The position numbers were made by a program, and so were the translations under genes. DNA of 39,727 nucleotides, taken from assembly GCA_002733905.1 (NCBI GenBank), contig NVXK01000014.1, positions 1 to 39,727 on the forward strand, written 5' to 3'. Shown piece after piece: positions 16,612 through 26,674 of the stretch. Origin of the DNA: Robiginitomaculum sp. (GTDB lineage: Bacteria; Pseudomonadota; Alphaproteobacteria; Caulobacterales; Maricaulaceae). Positions within the stretch are counted from its first letter, which is position 1, and every line of letters starts with the position of its first letter. Below the pieces are notes generated by a model that had not been told where the DNA came from, did no database searches, and worked only from the letters and a program-made list of their open reading frames with translations.

Positions 16612-16932
16612 ATGGAACGTCAAAGTCAAAATATACGCATCCGCCTTAAGGCTTTTGATCACAGAATTCTTGATCATTCGACTCAGGAGATTGTGTCAAC
16701 TGCTAAGCGCACCGGCGCGCAAGTGCGAGGGCCGATTCCGCTGCCTACTCGTATCGAAAAGTTTACGGTTAACCGTTCGCCACATGTGAACAAAAAATCT
16801 CGTGAGCAATTTGAAATTCGTACGCATAAGCGTATGTTAGATATTGTAGACCCTACACCACAAACAGTAGACGCGCTTATGAAGCTCGATCTTGCTGCTG
16901 GCGTAGATGTTGAAATTAAGTTGGGAGCGTAA
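16612..16932 (+). CDS. rpsJ: 30S ribosomal protein S10
   Basis: A 106-residue S10 (NUSE) with [34 protein letters not shown] and [20 protein letters not shown]. It is the first gene of the S10 block and is also a transcription antitermination factor (NusE) in the family. No clear Shine-Dalgarno lies before the ATG, and the tuf terminator hairpin ends just upstream. The stop is 2 bases from rplC. Confidence 0.97.
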   Translation: MERQSQNIRIRLKAFDHRILDHSTQEIVSTAKRTGAQVRGPIPLPTRIEKFTVNRSPHVNKKSREQFEIRTHKRMLDIVDPTPQTVDALMKLDLAAGVDVEIKLGA

Positions 16933-16934
16933 TC

Positions 16935-17930
16935 ATGCAACGCTCAGGATTGCTTGTAAAAAAACTCGGCATGACCCGAGTCTTCGCTGAAGATGGTGCA
17001 CATGTGCCTGTAACAGTGTTGTCGCTAGAGGGCTGCCAAGTGGTTGCTCATAAAACGCAAGACCGTGATGGCTATACTGCTTTGCAGCTTGGTTCAGGTA
17101 CAGCGAAAGTGAATAGAGTTTCAAAAGCTGAGCGCGAACGTTTCGCCAAAGCTTCTGTCGCGCCTAAACAGAAATTGGTTGAATTTCGTATCCCTGCTGA
17201 TGGTTTCATCGACATTGGTTCCGAAATGAACGCTGACCATTTTGTAATTGGTCAAAAAGTTGATGTTGCTGGTGTTTCAATCGGTAAAGGTTTTGCTGGT
17301 GCAATGAAGCGTCATAACTTTAGTGGTTTGCGTGCGACCCATGGTGTTTCTATTTCGCATAGATCACATGGTTCAACCGGTCAGTGTCAAGATCCGGGCA
17401 AAGTCTTCAAAGGCAAGAAAATGGCTGGTCATATGGGCGCGGTTCGCGTAACGACACAAAATCTTGAAATCGTTCGCACTGATGTTGCTGAAGGTTTGAT
17501 TTTGGTGCGCGGTGCGGTTCCTGGCTCTAAAAGTGGTTGGGTTGAAATTCGTGATGCTGTTAAAGGTGTTAAGGCTGATGATCTTCCATTGCCAGGTAGT
17601 TTTCGCGCAGCGTCTGCTGCAAAAGCAGAAGCGCCTGTCGCTGAAAAAGCTAATTTCGTTGACGCAATTATCTTGGTTGACGGTATTGGTCCTAAAGGCG
17701 AAGAAGCGCTTGCAGAAGCTGGTATTACTAAGTTAACGCAACTTATTGATATGTCTGCTGATGATATTGCTGCTTTGGAAGAGAAAATCGGCAAAGCTGG
17801 TGTTGTTGCTAAAGAAGAGTGGATTGAACAAGCAAAAGAAATGATTTCTGGTAAAGCGCCTCGTGCGAAAGTTGATCAGGATTTGCTTGCGAAAATGCTT
17901 AAAGAGCAAGCAGCTGGTGAGAAAGAATAG
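16935..17930 (+). CDS. rplC: 50S ribosomal protein L3 with C-terminal helix-hairpin-helix extension
   Basis: At 331 residues this L3 is about 100 longer than usual (about 210-240). The core (1-222) is normal: [13 protein letters not shown], then [20 protein letters not shown] and [12 protein letters not shown], including the Gln of the GQ loop that the family methylates. After an Ala/Glu linker (223-238) comes an extra domain of about 65 residues with [20 protein letters not shown], a helix-hairpin-helix element, ending in WIEQAKEM. A related domain is fused to L15 in the same operon (residues 199-266). The tail (304-331) is charged. There is no frameshift between core and tail, so it is one polypeptide. 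Confidence 0.97.
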   Translation: MQRSGLLVKKLGMTRVFAEDGAHVPVTVLSLEGCQVVAHKTQDRDGYTALQLGSGTAKVNRVSKAERERFAKASVAPKQKLVEFRIPADGFIDIGSEMNADHFVIGQKVDVAGVSIGKGFAGAMKRHNFSGLRATHGVSISHRSHGSTGQCQDPGKVFKGKKMAGHMGAVRVTTQNLEIVRTDVAEGLILVRGAVPGSKSGWVEIRDAVKGVKADDLPLPGSFRAASAAKAEAPVAEKANFVDAIILVDGIGPKGEEALAEAGITKLTQLIDMSADDIAALEEKIGKAGVVAKEEWIEQAKEMISGKAPRAKVDQDLLAKMLKEQAAGEKE

Positions 17931-17932
17931 TC

Positions 17933-18553
17933 ATGAAGATTGATGTACAAACATTAGATGCTAAAAAGTCAGGGTCAGTGACCTTGGATGATGGCATATT
18001 CGGCTTAGAGCCGCGTAAAGATTTGCTTCACCGCATGGTACGTTACCAATTGGCAAAACGCCAAGCGGGTACGCATTTGGTGCAAGAACGTGGTGATGTT
18101 AAGAAAACAACTAAGCGTATCGGTAAGCAAAAAGGTGGCGGTACTGCGCGTCATGGTAATGGTTCTGTATCTCAGTTCCGTGGTGGTGGTAAGGCTCATG
18201 GGCCTCGCGTGCGTTCACATGCACATGCGCTTCCGAAAAAAGTACGTGCTTTAGCACTTCGTCACGCGCTTTCAGCTAAAGTTACAGCTGGAGAGCTTAT
18301 CATTATTGATGAGGCTGTGTTGAAGACGCCAAAGACTTCTGATTTGAAGAAAACACTTAGCGGTCTTGGTCTTGATAATGCATTGATCATTGCAGGGAAT
18401 GAAGTTGATGAAAACTTCGCTCTTGCTGCTAATAATATTCCTAACCTCGACGTATTGCCGAGCCAAGGTGCTAATGTTTACGACATTCTTCGTCGTCATA
18501 ATTTGGTCTTGACTAAGCAAGCTGTCCAAGACTTGGAGGCTCGTTTAAAATGA
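17933..18553 (+). CDS. rplD: 50S ribosomal protein L4
   Basis: A 206-residue L4 with the extended loop sequence [20 protein letters not shown] and [13 protein letters not shown], which lines the nascent-peptide exit tunnel. It starts 2 bases after rplC and its stop overlaps the rplW start (ATGA). L4 represses its own operon in enterobacteria; no S10 leader comparable to that system is visible here. Confidence 0.97.
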   Translation: MKIDVQTLDAKKSGSVTLDDGIFGLEPRKDLLHRMVRYQLAKRQAGTHLVQERGDVKKTTKRIGKQKGGGTARHGNGSVSQFRGGGKAHGPRVRSHAHALPKKVRALALRHALSAKVTAGELIIIDEAVLKTPKTSDLKKTLSGLGLDNALIIAGNEVDENFALAANNIPNLDVLPSQGANVYDILRRHNLVLTKQAVQDLEARLK

Positions 18554-18846
18554 GTGTGAGCGCCCGTCATTATGATACTATTGTCAGTCCGGTAATTACC
18601 GAGAAATCAACAATCGTATCTGAACATAATCAGGTTATTTTTGAAGTTGCTATCAACGCGACGAAGCCTGAAATTAAAGAAGCTGTTGAAACTTTGTTTA
18701 AAGTGAGTGTTACAGCTGTAAACACAATGCGTGTCAAAGGTAAAACGAAGCGTTTTCGCGGGATTGCCGGACGTCGTAAAGATATCAAAAAAGCTGTTGT
18801 TACGTTGAAAGACGGCGACACTATTGATATCGCAACTGGTCTGTAG
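18550..18846 (+). CDS. rplW: 50S ribosomal protein L23
   Basis: A 98-residue L23 ([34 protein letters not shown]). It sits at the tunnel exit, where it docks trigger factor and SRP. It overlaps rplD by 4 bases, suggesting translational coupling. Confidence 0.97.
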   Translation: MSVSARHYDTIVSPVITEKSTIVSEHNQVIFEVAINATKPEIKEAVETLFKVSVTAVNTMRVKGKTKRFRGIAGRRKDIKKAVVTLKDGDTIDIATGL

Positions 18847-18857
18847 GGGGAAAGCTC

Positions 18858-19694
18858 ATGGCTTTAAAAACATATAATCCTACTTCACCTAGTCGCCGGG
18901 CGCTTGTCCAGGTTGACCGTTCTGCCTTGTATAAAGGTAAGCCTGAAAAAGCGCTTACTGAAGGTTTGAGCAAAAAAGGTGGTCGTAATAATTTGGGTCG
19001 TATCACGGCTCGTCGCCAAGGTGGTGGTCACAAACGTTCATATCGTATCATCGACTTTAAACGTCGTAAATTCGATGTACCTGGTACAGTATTGAACATT
19101 CAATATGATCCGAACCGTACAGCGTTCATCGCTTTGATCGAATATGCTGATGGTGAAAAAGCTTACATCTTGGCGCCACAGCGTCTTGGTGAAGGTGATA
19201 AAGTTATCGCAGCGCTTAGTGCTGATGTTAAACCTGGTAATGCAATGCCTTTGCGTTCAATGCCAGTTGGTACAATCATCCATAATGTGGAAATGAAACC
19301 GGGTAAAGGCGGGCAGATTGCACGCTCAGCTGGTTCATATGCACAACTTGTTGGTCGTGATGGCGGTTATGCTCAGGTGCGTTTGAAATCTGGCGAACTT
19401 CGTATGATCCATCAGGAATGTATGGCAACTGTTGGTGCGGTTTCAAATCCGGATCACATGAACATCAATCTTGGTAAAGCTGGTCGTAAACGTTGGTTGG
19501 GTGTTCGCCCATCTGTTCGTGGTGTAGCCATGAACCCGGTTGATCATCCGCATGGTGGTGGTGAAGGCCGTACATCTGGTGGTCGTCATCCAGTAACTCC
19601 ATGGGGTAAGCCTACAAAAGGTGCGCGTACGCGTTCTAACAAGGCTACTGATAAATTCATTATTCGTTCGCGTCATGCGAAGAAGAAACGCTAG
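18858..19694 (+). CDS. rplB: 50S ribosomal protein L2
   Basis: A 278-residue L2 of full length. It has [19 protein letters not shown] at the N-terminus, the central SH3-like part, and the near-invariant [20 protein letters not shown] with the conserved His important at the peptidyl-transferase centre. GGGGGAAAG precedes the ATG. Confidence 0.98.
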   Translation: MALKTYNPTSPSRRALVQVDRSALYKGKPEKALTEGLSKKGGRNNLGRITARRQGGGHKRSYRIIDFKRRKFDVPGTVLNIQYDPNRTAFIALIEYADGEKAYILAPQRLGEGDKVIAALSADVKPGNAMPLRSMPVGTIIHNVEMKPGKGGQIARSAGSYAQLVGRDGGYAQVRLKSGELRMIHQECMATVGAVSNPDHMNINLGKAGRKRWLGVRPSVRGVAMNPVDHPHGGGEGRTSGGRHPVTPWGKPTKGARTRSNKATDKFIIRSRHAKKKR

Positions 19695-19707
19695 GTAGGA
19701 ATTAGAT

Positions 19708-19986
19708 ATGCCACGTTCAGTATGGAAAGGTCCGTTTGTTGATGGATATCTGCTTAAAAAAGCAGCTGCATCCCACGAAGCGGGTCGTAAGAAACCGATC
19801 AAAACTTGGTCTCGTCGTTCAACGATTTTGCCACAATTTGTTGGCCTGACTTTTCAGGTTCACAATGGCAAAAAATTTATCCCCGTCTTAATTGACGAAG
19901 ATATGGTTGGTCATAAACTTGGTGAGTTTTCTCCGTCACGTAACTATTATGGTCACGGCGCGGATAAAAAAGCGAAGCGGAATTAG
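19708..19986 (+). CDS. rpsS: 30S ribosomal protein S19
   Basis: A 92-residue S19 ([59 protein letters not shown]). It is part of the 30S head, next to S13. The Shine-Dalgarno is AGGA. Confidence 0.98.
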   Translation: MPRSVWKGPFVDGYLLKKAAASHEAGRKKPIKTWSRRSTILPQFVGLTFQVHNGKKFIPVLIDEDMVGHKLGEFSPSRNYYGHGADKKAKRN

Positions 19987-19988
19987 AT

Positions 19989-20375
19989 ATGTCTGGTACT
20001 AAAAACAAACGTCGCGTTGCAGATAACGAAGCTATGGCAAAATTGCGTATGCTTCGTACAAGCCCGCAAAAGCTAAACCTTGTTGCTCAGCTTATTCGTG
20101 GCAAAAAAGTTCAAAAAGCTTTGGATGATCTAACGTTCTCACGTAAGCGTATTGCTAAAGATGTTTATAAATGTCTTTATTCTGCGGCTTCAAATGCTGA
20201 AAACAATCACGGTCTTGATCTTGATAGCCTTATCGTTTCAGAAGCATTCGTTGGTAAAAACCTTGTGATGAAGCGTTTTCGTGCACGTGCGCGTGGACGT
20301 GGCGCAAAAATCTTGAAACCATTTTCTGAGTTGACCATTATTGTGCGTCAAGTTGAAGACGAGGAGGCTGCGTAA
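19989..20375 (+). CDS. rplV: 50S ribosomal protein L22
   Basis: A 128-residue L22 with [19 protein letters not shown] and the tunnel beta-hairpin region [20 protein letters not shown]. The stop shares one base with the rpsC start (TAATG). Confidence 0.97.
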   Translation: MSGTKNKRRVADNEAMAKLRMLRTSPQKLNLVAQLIRGKKVQKALDDLTFSRKRIAKDVYKCLYSAASNAENNHGLDLDSLIVSEAFVGKNLVMKRFRARARGRGAKILKPFSELTIIVRQVEDEEAA

Positions 20376-21118
20376 TGGGTCAGAAAGTAAATCCGATTGG
20401 TCTACGCCTAGGTATTAACCGCACGTGGGAATCACGTTGGTATGCGAATACGCCAGAGTACGGCAATCTTCTTCATGAAGATCTAGCAATGCGCGCTTTC
20501 ATCATGAAAGAACTTAAAAACGCATCTGTTTCTCGTGTTATCATCGAACGTCCTCATAAAAAATGTCGCATCACTATCTACACAGCCCGTCCAGGTGTTG
20601 TAATTGGTAAAAAAGGTGGCGATATTGAGAAGCTTCGTTTGAAGTTGGCGGCGCTTTGTGATTGCGAAGTCTTCCTCAACCTTGTTGAAGTTCGTAAGCC
20701 AGAAGTTGACGCAAATATTGTTGCTGATTCAATTGCGCAACAACTTGAACGTCGTGTATCTTACCGTCGTGCTATGAAGCGTTCTTTGCAGTCTGCAATG
20801 CGTATGGGTGCGATTGGTTGTAAAATGAAACTTGGTGGTCGTCTTGGCGGCGTTGAAATTGCGCGTGTTGAGCAGTATCAAGAAGGTAGTGTGCCTTTGC
20901 ATACGCTTCGTGCTGACATCGATTACGGTACAGCCCGTGCTATGACGACAATGGGTATTATCGGTATCAAAGTTTGGATTAATAAGGGCGAGATCATGGA
21001 ACATGATCCATATGCTCAAGAAAAACGCATGAACGCACAAGATGCTCGTGGTGGTGGTGGACGTGGTGGTAACCGCGGAAATGATCGTGGCGGACGTCGT
21101 CCAGCGCGCGCGAATTAA
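20375..21118 (+). CDS. rpsC: 30S ribosomal protein S3
   Basis: A 247-residue S3 with the N-terminal [20 protein letters not shown], a KH type 2 domain ([14 protein letters not shown]) and the C-terminal domain ([15 protein letters not shown]). It lines the mRNA entry channel. The final 35 residues are Gly/Arg/Asn-rich, a lineage-variable basic tail. Confidence 0.97.
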   Translation: MGQKVNPIGLRLGINRTWESRWYANTPEYGNLLHEDLAMRAFIMKELKNASVSRVIIERPHKKCRITIYTARPGVVIGKKGGDIEKLRLKLAALCDCEVFLNLVEVRKPEVDANIVADSIAQQLERRVSYRRAMKRSLQSAMRMGAIGCKMKLGGRLGGVEIARVEQYQEGSVPLHTLRADIDYGTARAMTTMGIIGIKVWINKGEIMEHDPYAQEKRMNAQDARGGGGRGGNRGNDRGGRRPARAN

Positions 21119-21132
21119 GAAGGGCTTGATAA

Positions 21133-21546
21133 ATGTTACAGCCAAAACGTACAAAATTCCGCAAAGCCCATAAAGGCCGGATCAAAGGTCTCGCCAAAGG
21201 CGGGACTGATTTGAATTTCGGTTCATATGGTCTTAAAGCGTTAGAACCTTCACGCGTAACAGCGCGTCAAATCGAAGCGACTCGTCGTGCGATCACCCGT
21301 CATATGAAACGGGCCGGTCGTGTGTGGATTCGCATCTTCCCTGATGTTCCTGTGACGAAAAAACCTACCGAAGTTCGTATGGGTAAAGGTAAAGGTTCTG
21401 TAGAGTTCTGGGCGGCTAAAGTGAAGCCAGGCCGGATCATGTTTGAGATTGATGGTGTTACTGATGATACTGCGCGCGAAGCGCTTCGTCTTGGCGCTGC
21501 CAAACTGCCAATTAAGTGTAAGATTGTTACTCGCCCCGGCGAGTAG
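21133..21546 (+). CDS. rplP: 50S ribosomal protein L16
   Basis: A 137-residue L16 ([60 protein letters not shown]). It contributes to the A-site tRNA environment of the 50S subunit. Confidence 0.98.
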   Translation: MLQPKRTKFRKAHKGRIKGLAKGGTDLNFGSYGLKALEPSRVTARQIEATRRAITRHMKRAGRVWIRIFPDVPVTKKPTEVRMGKGKGSVEFWAAKVKPGRIMFEIDGVTDDTAREALRLGAAKLPIKCKIVTRPGE

Positions 21547-21567
21547 TATCGGAAGTAGAGAAGTATC

Positions 21568-21774
21568 ATGAACGTTACAGACATACGTGCGATGAGTGAA
21601 GATCAACTGGGCGAGCAATTGCTAAAGTTGAAAAAGGAACAGTTTAACTTGCGTTTTCAGCAAGCGACTGGTCAGCTGGAAAAAACAGCTGCTTTCCGTA
21701 TTATTCGTCGTGATATTGCGCGGGTTAAAACCATTCAAAGCGAGTTAAAAACCGCTGTAGCTGATAAGAAGTAG
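21568..21774 (+). CDS. rpmC: 50S ribosomal protein L29
   Basis: A 68-residue two-helix protein with [20 protein letters not shown] and [13 protein letters not shown], the family signature. It lies near the exit tunnel beside L23. It starts 21 bases after rplP. Confidence 0.96.
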   Translation: MNVTDIRAMSEDQLGEQLLKLKKEQFNLRFQQATGQLEKTAAFRIIRRDIARVKTIQSELKTAVADKK

Positions 21775-21783
21775 GACGAAAAA

Positions 21784-22014
21784 ATGCCAAGACGTATATT
21801 ACAAGGCGTAGTCGTAAGCGACAAAGGTGACAAAACTGTTGTTGTTCGTGTCGACCGTACTTATTTGCATCCGCTACAAAAGAAGACTTTGCGTAAGTCT
21901 AAAAAATACCATGCCCATGATGAGGCAAATGCGGTTAAAGAGGGTGATATTGTTAAAATTCAAGAATGTCCGCCTAAGTCGAAACTCAAACGGTGGGAAG
22001 TTGTTACAGGTTAA
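21784..22014 (+). CDS. rpsQ: 30S ribosomal protein S17
   Basis: A 76-residue OB-fold protein ([51 protein letters not shown]). It is an early-binding protein of the 30S body. Confidence 0.97.
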   Translation: MPRRILQGVVVSDKGDKTVVVRVDRTYLHPLQKKTLRKSKKYHAHDEANAVKEGDIVKIQECPPKSKLKRWEVVTG

Positions 22015-22050
22015 CCCTGTTCGCAATTTTTAATACTAAAGAGGTCTATT

Positions 22051-22419
22051 ATGATTCAAATGCAAACAAATTTGGAAATCGCCGATAATTCAGGTGCGCG
22101 CCGTGTTCAGTGTATTAAAGTACTGGGTGGCTCACATCGTCGTTATGCGAGTGTTGGTGATATTATCGTTGTTTCTATCAAAGAAGCTATTCCACGCGGT
22201 AAAGTAAAAAAAGGTGAAGTACGTAAAGCGATTGTTGTACGTGTTCGCAAAGATATTCAGCGCAAAGATGGAAGCGTTATTCGCTTTGATGGCAATGCTG
22301 CTGTTCTTATTAATAATAATGGTGAGCCTATGGGTACACGGATTTTTGGCCCTGTTCCACGTGAATTACGTGCGAAGAACCATATGAAAATCATTTCCCT
22401 TGCTCCGGAGGTGCTGTAA
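22051..22419 (+). CDS. rplN: 50S ribosomal protein L14
   Basis: A 122-residue L14 ([40 protein letters not shown]). It is complete and of standard length. An AGAGG Shine-Dalgarno precedes the ATG. Its stop is directly adjacent to the rplX start. Confidence 0.98.
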   Translation: MIQMQTNLEIADNSGARRVQCIKVLGGSHRRYASVGDIIVVSIKEAIPRGKVKKGEVRKAIVVRVRKDIQRKDGSVIRFDGNAAVLINNNGEPMGTRIFGPVPRELRAKNHMKIISLAPEVL

Positions 22420-22752
22420 ATGGCTGCTAAGATTAAAAAAGGTGACTATGTTCAAGTCATTTCCGGTTCTATGAAGAACGGAAAAGGCAAGAAGGGCGAA
22501 GTCCTACGCGTATTTACTGCGGAAAACCGCGTTCTGGTTTCTGGTATTAACATGGTGAAGCGTCACGTACGTCCTAGCCAAGAAGATCCAGATGGCGGCG
22601 TTAAAACTTTTGAAGCGCCAATTGATATTTCAAATGTTGCTCATTTGGATCCTAAAGATGGCAAACCAACACGTGTTGGTTTTAAAATCTTGAAAGACGG
22701 ATCTAAAGTGCGCATTGCTAAACGGTCAGGAGAAGTGATCGATGACAAGTAA
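22420..22752 (+). CDS. rplX: 50S ribosomal protein L24
   Basis: A 110-residue KOW-domain protein ([40 protein letters not shown]). It starts assembly of the large subunit. It overlaps the start of rplE by 11 bases. Confidence 0.97.
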   Translation: MAAKIKKGDYVQVISGSMKNGKGKKGEVLRVFTAENRVLVSGINMVKRHVRPSQEDPDGGVKTFEAPIDISNVAHLDPKDGKPTRVGFKILKDGSKVRIAKRSGEVIDDK

Positions 22753-23299
22753 TTACGAACCAAGACTTGCTAAACGCTATCGTGAAACTATTCGCGACAA
22801 GATGAAAGCACAGTTCAATTATACAAACGACATGCAAATTCCACGCATCACTAAAGTTGTCCTTAACATGGGTGTTGGTGAAGCTGTCGGCGATAGCAAA
22901 AAAGCTAAATTCGCACTTGCGGATATGGAATTAATTGCGGGTCAAAAACCTGTTGGCACAATCGCTAAAAAATCTATCGCGGGCTTTAAGCTCCGTGAAG
23001 AAACTGTCATTGGTGCAAAAGTGACACTACGTCGTGCGCACATGTATGAGTTTATTGATCGTCTTACTAATGTGGCTTTGCCACGTGTGCGTGACTTTCG
23101 TGGTCTGAACGCAAAAAGTTTCGACGGAAATGGAAATTTCGCTATGGGTTTGAAGGAACATATTGTATTCACCGAAATCGATTACGATAAAGTTGATTCT
23201 GTTCGTGGTATGGACATTGTTGTTTGTACGACAGCGAAAACAAATGAAGAAGCAAAAGCACTATTGGCCGAGTTTGATTTCCCGTTCCCTAAGAAGTAA
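22742..23299 (+). CDS. rplE: 50S ribosomal protein L5
   Basis: A 185-residue L5 ([48 protein letters not shown] at the end). It binds 5S rRNA and contacts the P-site tRNA elbow. An 80-base gap follows before rpsN, in which a separate promoter is possible but not clear. Confidence 0.97.
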   Translation: MTSNYEPRLAKRYRETIRDKMKAQFNYTNDMQIPRITKVVLNMGVGEAVGDSKKAKFALADMELIAGQKPVGTIAKKSIAGFKLREETVIGAKVTLRRAHMYEFIDRLTNVALPRVRDFRGLNAKSFDGNGNFAMGLKEHIVFTEIDYDKVDSVRGMDIVVCTTAKTNEEAKALLAEFDFPFPKK

Positions 23300-23379
23300 T
23301 TTAGGAAATAGGTTTTCTCACTAACGCAATAGGCAAAGCAGACGTTTTAATGCTGAAACGTTTCGCAAAGGAGAAGTAA

Positions 23380-23685
23380 ATGGCTAAAGTAAGCGCAGTA
23401 GAGCGCAATTTAAAAAGACAGCTACTTGTTATTAAGTATGCTGATAAACGTGCGGAGCTAAAAGCAATCGCACGTAATACGGAGCTTCCAGTTGAAGAAC
23501 GTTTCGCAGCTCAGATTAAATTATCTGAATTGCCACGTAATTCTGCACCGACACGTGTTCGTAACCGTTGTCAAATTACTGGTCGTCCACGCGGTTATTA
23601 CCGTAAATTCAAAATGTCCCGGATTGCCCTTCGTGAACTTGGTTCACAAGGTCTGCTTCCTGGCCTTGTTAAATCTAGTTGGTAG
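23380..23685 (+). CDS. rpsN: 30S ribosomal protein S14 (zinc-free type)
   Basis: A 101-residue long-form S14 that lacks the CxxC zinc motifs of the short form. The conserved end is [20 protein letters not shown] followed by [25 protein letters not shown] gives a strong Shine-Dalgarno. Confidence 0.97.
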   Translation: MAKVSAVERNLKRQLLVIKYADKRAELKAIARNTELPVEERFAAQIKLSELPRNSAPTRVRNRCQITGRPRGYYRKFKMSRIALRELGSQGLLPGLVKSSW

Positions 23686-23694
23686 GAGAGAGCT

Positions 23695-24090
23695 ATGTCT
23701 TTTAGTGATCCTATAGGTGATATGATCACCCGTATTAGAAACTCGCTTTTACGCGGGAAGTCTAAATGTTCTACACCTGCGTCAAAATTGCGCGGTCGTG
23801 TATTAGATGTATTGGTTGATGAAGGTTATCTTCGTGGCTATGCAACAGTCGAAAAAGACGGTTTCAAAAACTTTGAAATCGAACTTAAATATTTTGAAGG
23901 TGCGCCTGTTATCCAAGAGATCATTCGTGTGTCCAAACCTGGTCGCCGTGTGTATTCTTCAGTGAGTAGCATTCCGCAAATTCGTAATGGTCTGGGAATT
24001 GCAATCCTGTCTACGCCTAAAGGTGTGATGTCTGATGATGTCGCCCGTAAGGAAAACGTAGGCGGCGAAATTCTCTGCCAAGTGTCCTAG
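23695..24090 (+). CDS. rpsH: 30S ribosomal protein S8
   Basis: A 131-residue S8 ([54 protein letters not shown]). In E. coli S8 is the spc operon repressor; nothing here tests that. Confidence 0.97.
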   Translation: MSFSDPIGDMITRIRNSLLRGKSKCSTPASKLRGRVLDVLVDEGYLRGYATVEKDGFKNFEIELKYFEGAPVIQEIIRVSKPGRRVYSSVSSIPQIRNGLGIAILSTPKGVMSDDVARKENVGGEILCQVS

Positions 24091-24099
24091 GGGTATTCT

Positions 24100-24633
24100 A
24101 TGTCACGTATTGGTAAAAATCCTGTCACCATCCCTGCTGGCGTTACGCTTGCACAGGACGGTCAAGTCATCACAGCTAAAGGCCCTCTCGGGGAGCTTAG
24201 CTTTACACTGCCGAATATCATTGAAGGTAAAATTGAGGGCGATAAGTTTTCAGTAACACCTCTTGGTTCAGATAAAACGGCGCGTTCTATGTGGGGCATG
24301 AGCCGCACTATGGTCTCAAACCTCATCGAGGGTGTGACCAAAGGCGCGCGTAAAGATCTAGAGCTTCGCGGTGTTGGTTATCGTGCTGCTATCAAAGGTT
24401 CAGAACTTGTTCTGCAACTTGGTTATTCTCATGAGATTAACTATACAGCACCTGAAGGCATTAAAATCGTTGTTCCTAAGCCTACTCAAATTGAGATTTC
24501 GGGCATTAACAAGCAAATGGTTGGTCAAGTTGCCGCTATCATTCGTAGCTATCGTAAACCAGAGCCCTATAAAGGCAAAGGTGTACGTTATGTTGGCGAA
24601 TTTGTACGCAGCAAAGAAGGTAAGAAGAAGTAG
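24100..24633 (+). CDS. rplF: 50S ribosomal protein L6
   Basis: A 177-residue L6 with two repeated folds ([40 protein letters not shown]; the end motif [17 protein letters not shown]). It starts 9 bases after rpsH and ends 2 bases before rplR. Confidence 0.98.
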   Translation: MSRIGKNPVTIPAGVTLAQDGQVITAKGPLGELSFTLPNIIEGKIEGDKFSVTPLGSDKTARSMWGMSRTMVSNLIEGVTKGARKDLELRGVGYRAAIKGSELVLQLGYSHEINYTAPEGIKIVVPKPTQIEISGINKQMVGQVAAIIRSYRKPEPYKGKGVRYVGEFVRSKEGKKK

Positions 24634-24635
24634 TC

Positions 24636-24992
24636 ATGAAAAGCGCTAGAGAAAAAATGCAAAGCCGCGCCGCACGTGTGCGTCGCCGTTTGAAGAAACA
24701 TGCTAATGGCCGTCCTCGGTTGTCTGTATATCGTAGCGGCAAAAACATTTCTGCCCAAGTTATTGATGATGTGAACGGTGTTACTGTCGCGTCAGCTTCT
24801 ACTTTAGAAAAAGATTTGCGTAAATCAAAAGGTTCCGATGTTTCTGCAGCAGCAGCTATCGGTAAATTGATTGGCGAACGTGCTACAAAAGCGGGTGTCG
24901 AAGATGTGGTTTTTGACCGCGGTGCCTATTTATTCCACGGCCGAGTGAAAGCTCTTGCCGAAGCGGCCCGTGAGGCCGGACTTAAGTTCTAA
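24636..24992 (+). CDS. rplR: 50S ribosomal protein L18
   Basis: A 118-residue L18 with a basic N-terminus ([20 protein letters not shown]), [15 protein letters not shown], and the end [15 protein letters not shown]. It binds 5S rRNA with L5. Confidence 0.97.
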   Translation: MKSAREKMQSRAARVRRRLKKHANGRPRLSVYRSGKNISAQVIDDVNGVTVASASTLEKDLRKSKGSDVSAAAAIGKLIGERATKAGVEDVVFDRGAYLFHGRVKALAEAAREAGLKF

Positions 24993-25002
24993 GGAGACGC
25001 TA

Positions 25003-25581
25003 ATGGCTCGCCGTGAAGAAAATAATAAACGTGGACGTGACCGCGAAGAAGATAATGAGTTCATTGACAAGCTCGTGCATATTAACCGTGTTGCAAAAAC
25101 CGTAAAAGGTGGTCGCAATATGAGTTTTGCTGCTCTTGTTGTTGTTGGTGATGAAAAAGGCCGTGTTGGTTTTGGTAAAGGTAAAGCACGTGAAGTGCCG
25201 GAAGCTATTCGTAAAGCAACAGAACTCGCGAAGAAAACCATGATCCGCGTGCCTCTACGTGAAGGTCGTACATTGCATCATGATTGCAAAGGTCGCCATG
25301 GTGCTGGTAAGGTTATCCTTCGTGCAGCGCCTCCAGGTACTGGTGTTATTGCTGGTGGTCCAATGCGTGCGGTTCTTGAAACACTTGGTGTTCAAGACGT
25401 TGTTGCAAAGTCACAAGGTAGTTCAAATCCGTACAACATGGTACGTGCAACCTTTGATGCGCTTATGCGTCAGGAAAGCCCACGTACTATTGCTGCTAAA
25501 CGCGGTAAAAAAGTTGGCGATCTTGTCACACGTCGTCAAGACGGAGCTTCTGCTCCTGACGCCGTCGTTTCAGACGTATAA
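25003..25581 (+). CDS. rpsE: 30S ribosomal protein S5
   Basis: A 192-residue S5 with the double-stranded RNA-binding-like N-domain ([20 protein letters not shown]) and [23 protein letters not shown] 25003, with an AAGGAGA Shine-Dalgarno, is the correct start; an upstream in-frame ATG at 24955 lies inside rplR and adds non-homologous residues. The C-terminus is slightly extended ([12 protein letters not shown]). Confidence 0.97.
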   Translation: MARREENNKRGRDREEDNEFIDKLVHINRVAKTVKGGRNMSFAALVVVGDEKGRVGFGKGKAREVPEAIRKATELAKKTMIRVPLREGRTLHHDCKGRHGAGKVILRAAPPGTGVIAGGPMRAVLETLGVQDVVAKSQGSSNPYNMVRATFDALMRQESPRTIAAKRGKKVGDLVTRRQDGASAPDAVVSDV

Positions 25582-25598
25582 AGAAAGAGGGCAAGAAA

Positions 25599-25787
25599 AT
25601 GGCCGCTAAAAAAACATTGACTGTACGTCAAACTGGTAGTGCGACGCGCCGTCCTCCAATTCAACGCCAAACATTGATTGGTCTTGGACTTGGTCGCATC
25701 GGTAAAGAACGTACATTAGAAGATACGCCTTCTGTGCGCGGTATGATCCGCAAAGTCGCACATATGGTGAAAGTTGTTGGCGAATAG
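25599..25787 (+). CDS. rpmD: 50S ribosomal protein L30
   Basis: A 62-residue L30 ([40 protein letters not shown]). It is complete, with the usual gene order S5-L30-L15. Confidence 0.97.
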   Translation: MAAKKTLTVRQTGSATRRPPIQRQTLIGLGLGRIGKERTLEDTPSVRGMIRKVAHMVKVVGE

Positions 25788-25816
25788 CGTTCGCGCTATT
25801 CCCATAGGAGAAGATC

Positions 25817-26617
25817 ATGCGTTTAAATGAACTCAGCGATAATCCAGGCGCGACAAAAAACCGCCTTCGTGTTGGCCGTGGTATCGGTTCTGGTAAAGGT
25901 AAGACGGCTGGCCGTGGTATCAAAGGTCAAAAATCCCGTTCTGGTGTATCCATTAACGGTTTTGAAGGCGGTCAAATGCCTATCTATATGCGTTTGCCAA
26001 AACGTGGCTTTAACAAGCCAAACCAAAAGAAATTTGCGGAACTTTCTATCCGTCGCCTAGAGCAAGCTATTGAAGCTGGTGTCTTGGACCTTAAAAATGA
26101 TGTTGATGCCAATGCACTTGTTGCGGCTGGTGTTGTCCGTCGTGTCCTTGATGGTGTGCGTCTTATTGGTGCAGGCAAAATTTCAAAAGCTGTAAACCTT
26201 AAAATAACTGGCGCTACGCCAGGAGCGACTAAGCTTGTTGAAGCTGCTAAAGGTAGTGTTACGATTGTTGAAGGTCGTATCGTGAAGGCTGAAAAGTCTG
26301 AAAAGCCTGCTGTTAAAAAGCCTGTTGCTAAAAAAGCAGCTGCGCCTAAAGCCGAAGCTAAAAAACCAGCTGCAAAGAAAGCGGCTCCTAAGAAAACTGC
26401 TGCTAAGTTAGAAGCTGATGATCTTACAAAGATCAGTGGCATTGGCCCTGTTTTTGCTAAACGTCTTGCAGAAGAAGGTATCACTACCTATCTACAAGTT
26501 ACGAAATTAACGGCGAAACGGATTGCAGAGCTTGACGAAAAACTGGACCTTAAAAACAACATCACAAATGATGATTGGCCAGCACAAGCGGCGGAATTGA
26601 TGAAAGCCAAAAAATAG
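25817..26617 (+). CDS. rplO: 50S ribosomal protein L15 with C-terminal helix-hairpin-helix extension
   Basis: At 266 residues this L15 is about 110 longer than usual. The core (1-157) is normal: MRLNELSDNPGATKNRLRVG, then GRGIGSGKGKTAGRG and GFEGGQMPIYMRLPKRGFN. It continues into an Ala/Lys/Pro-rich linker (158-198, repeated KKPAAKKAA-like units) and a final domain (199-266) with LTKISGIGPVFAKRLAEEGI, then LTAKRIAELDEKL and DDWPAQAAELMKA. This is the helix-hairpin-helix module also attached to L3 of this operon. The basic linker is histone-H1-like in composition and probably disordered. A 12-bp hairpin follows. Confidence 0.97.
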   Translation: MRLNELSDNPGATKNRLRVGRGIGSGKGKTAGRGIKGQKSRSGVSINGFEGGQMPIYMRLPKRGFNKPNQKKFAELSIRRLEQAIEAGVLDLKNDVDANALVAAGVVRRVLDGVRLIGAGKISKAVNLKITGATPGATKLVEAAKGSVTIVEGRIVKAEKSEKPAVKKPVAKKAAAPKAEAKKPAAKKAAPKKTAAKLEADDLTKISGIGPVFAKRLAEEGITTYLQVTKLTAKRIAELDEKLDLKNNITNDDWPAQAAELMKAKK

Positions 26618-26622
26618 ATTAA

Positions 26623-26651
26623 AAATAAGGCTCCATAAAGGGGCCTTATTT
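26623..26651 (+). terminator. Hairpin between rplO and secY
   Basis: AAATAAGGCTCC (26623-26634) pairs with GGGGCCTTATTT (26640-26651), one T-G pair, 5-nt loop. It has only a weak U-run, so it may attenuate rather than terminate or may protect the upstream mRNA. Confidence 0.55.
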
Positions 26652-26674
26652 ATCTAAGCGGTATAGGACATACA

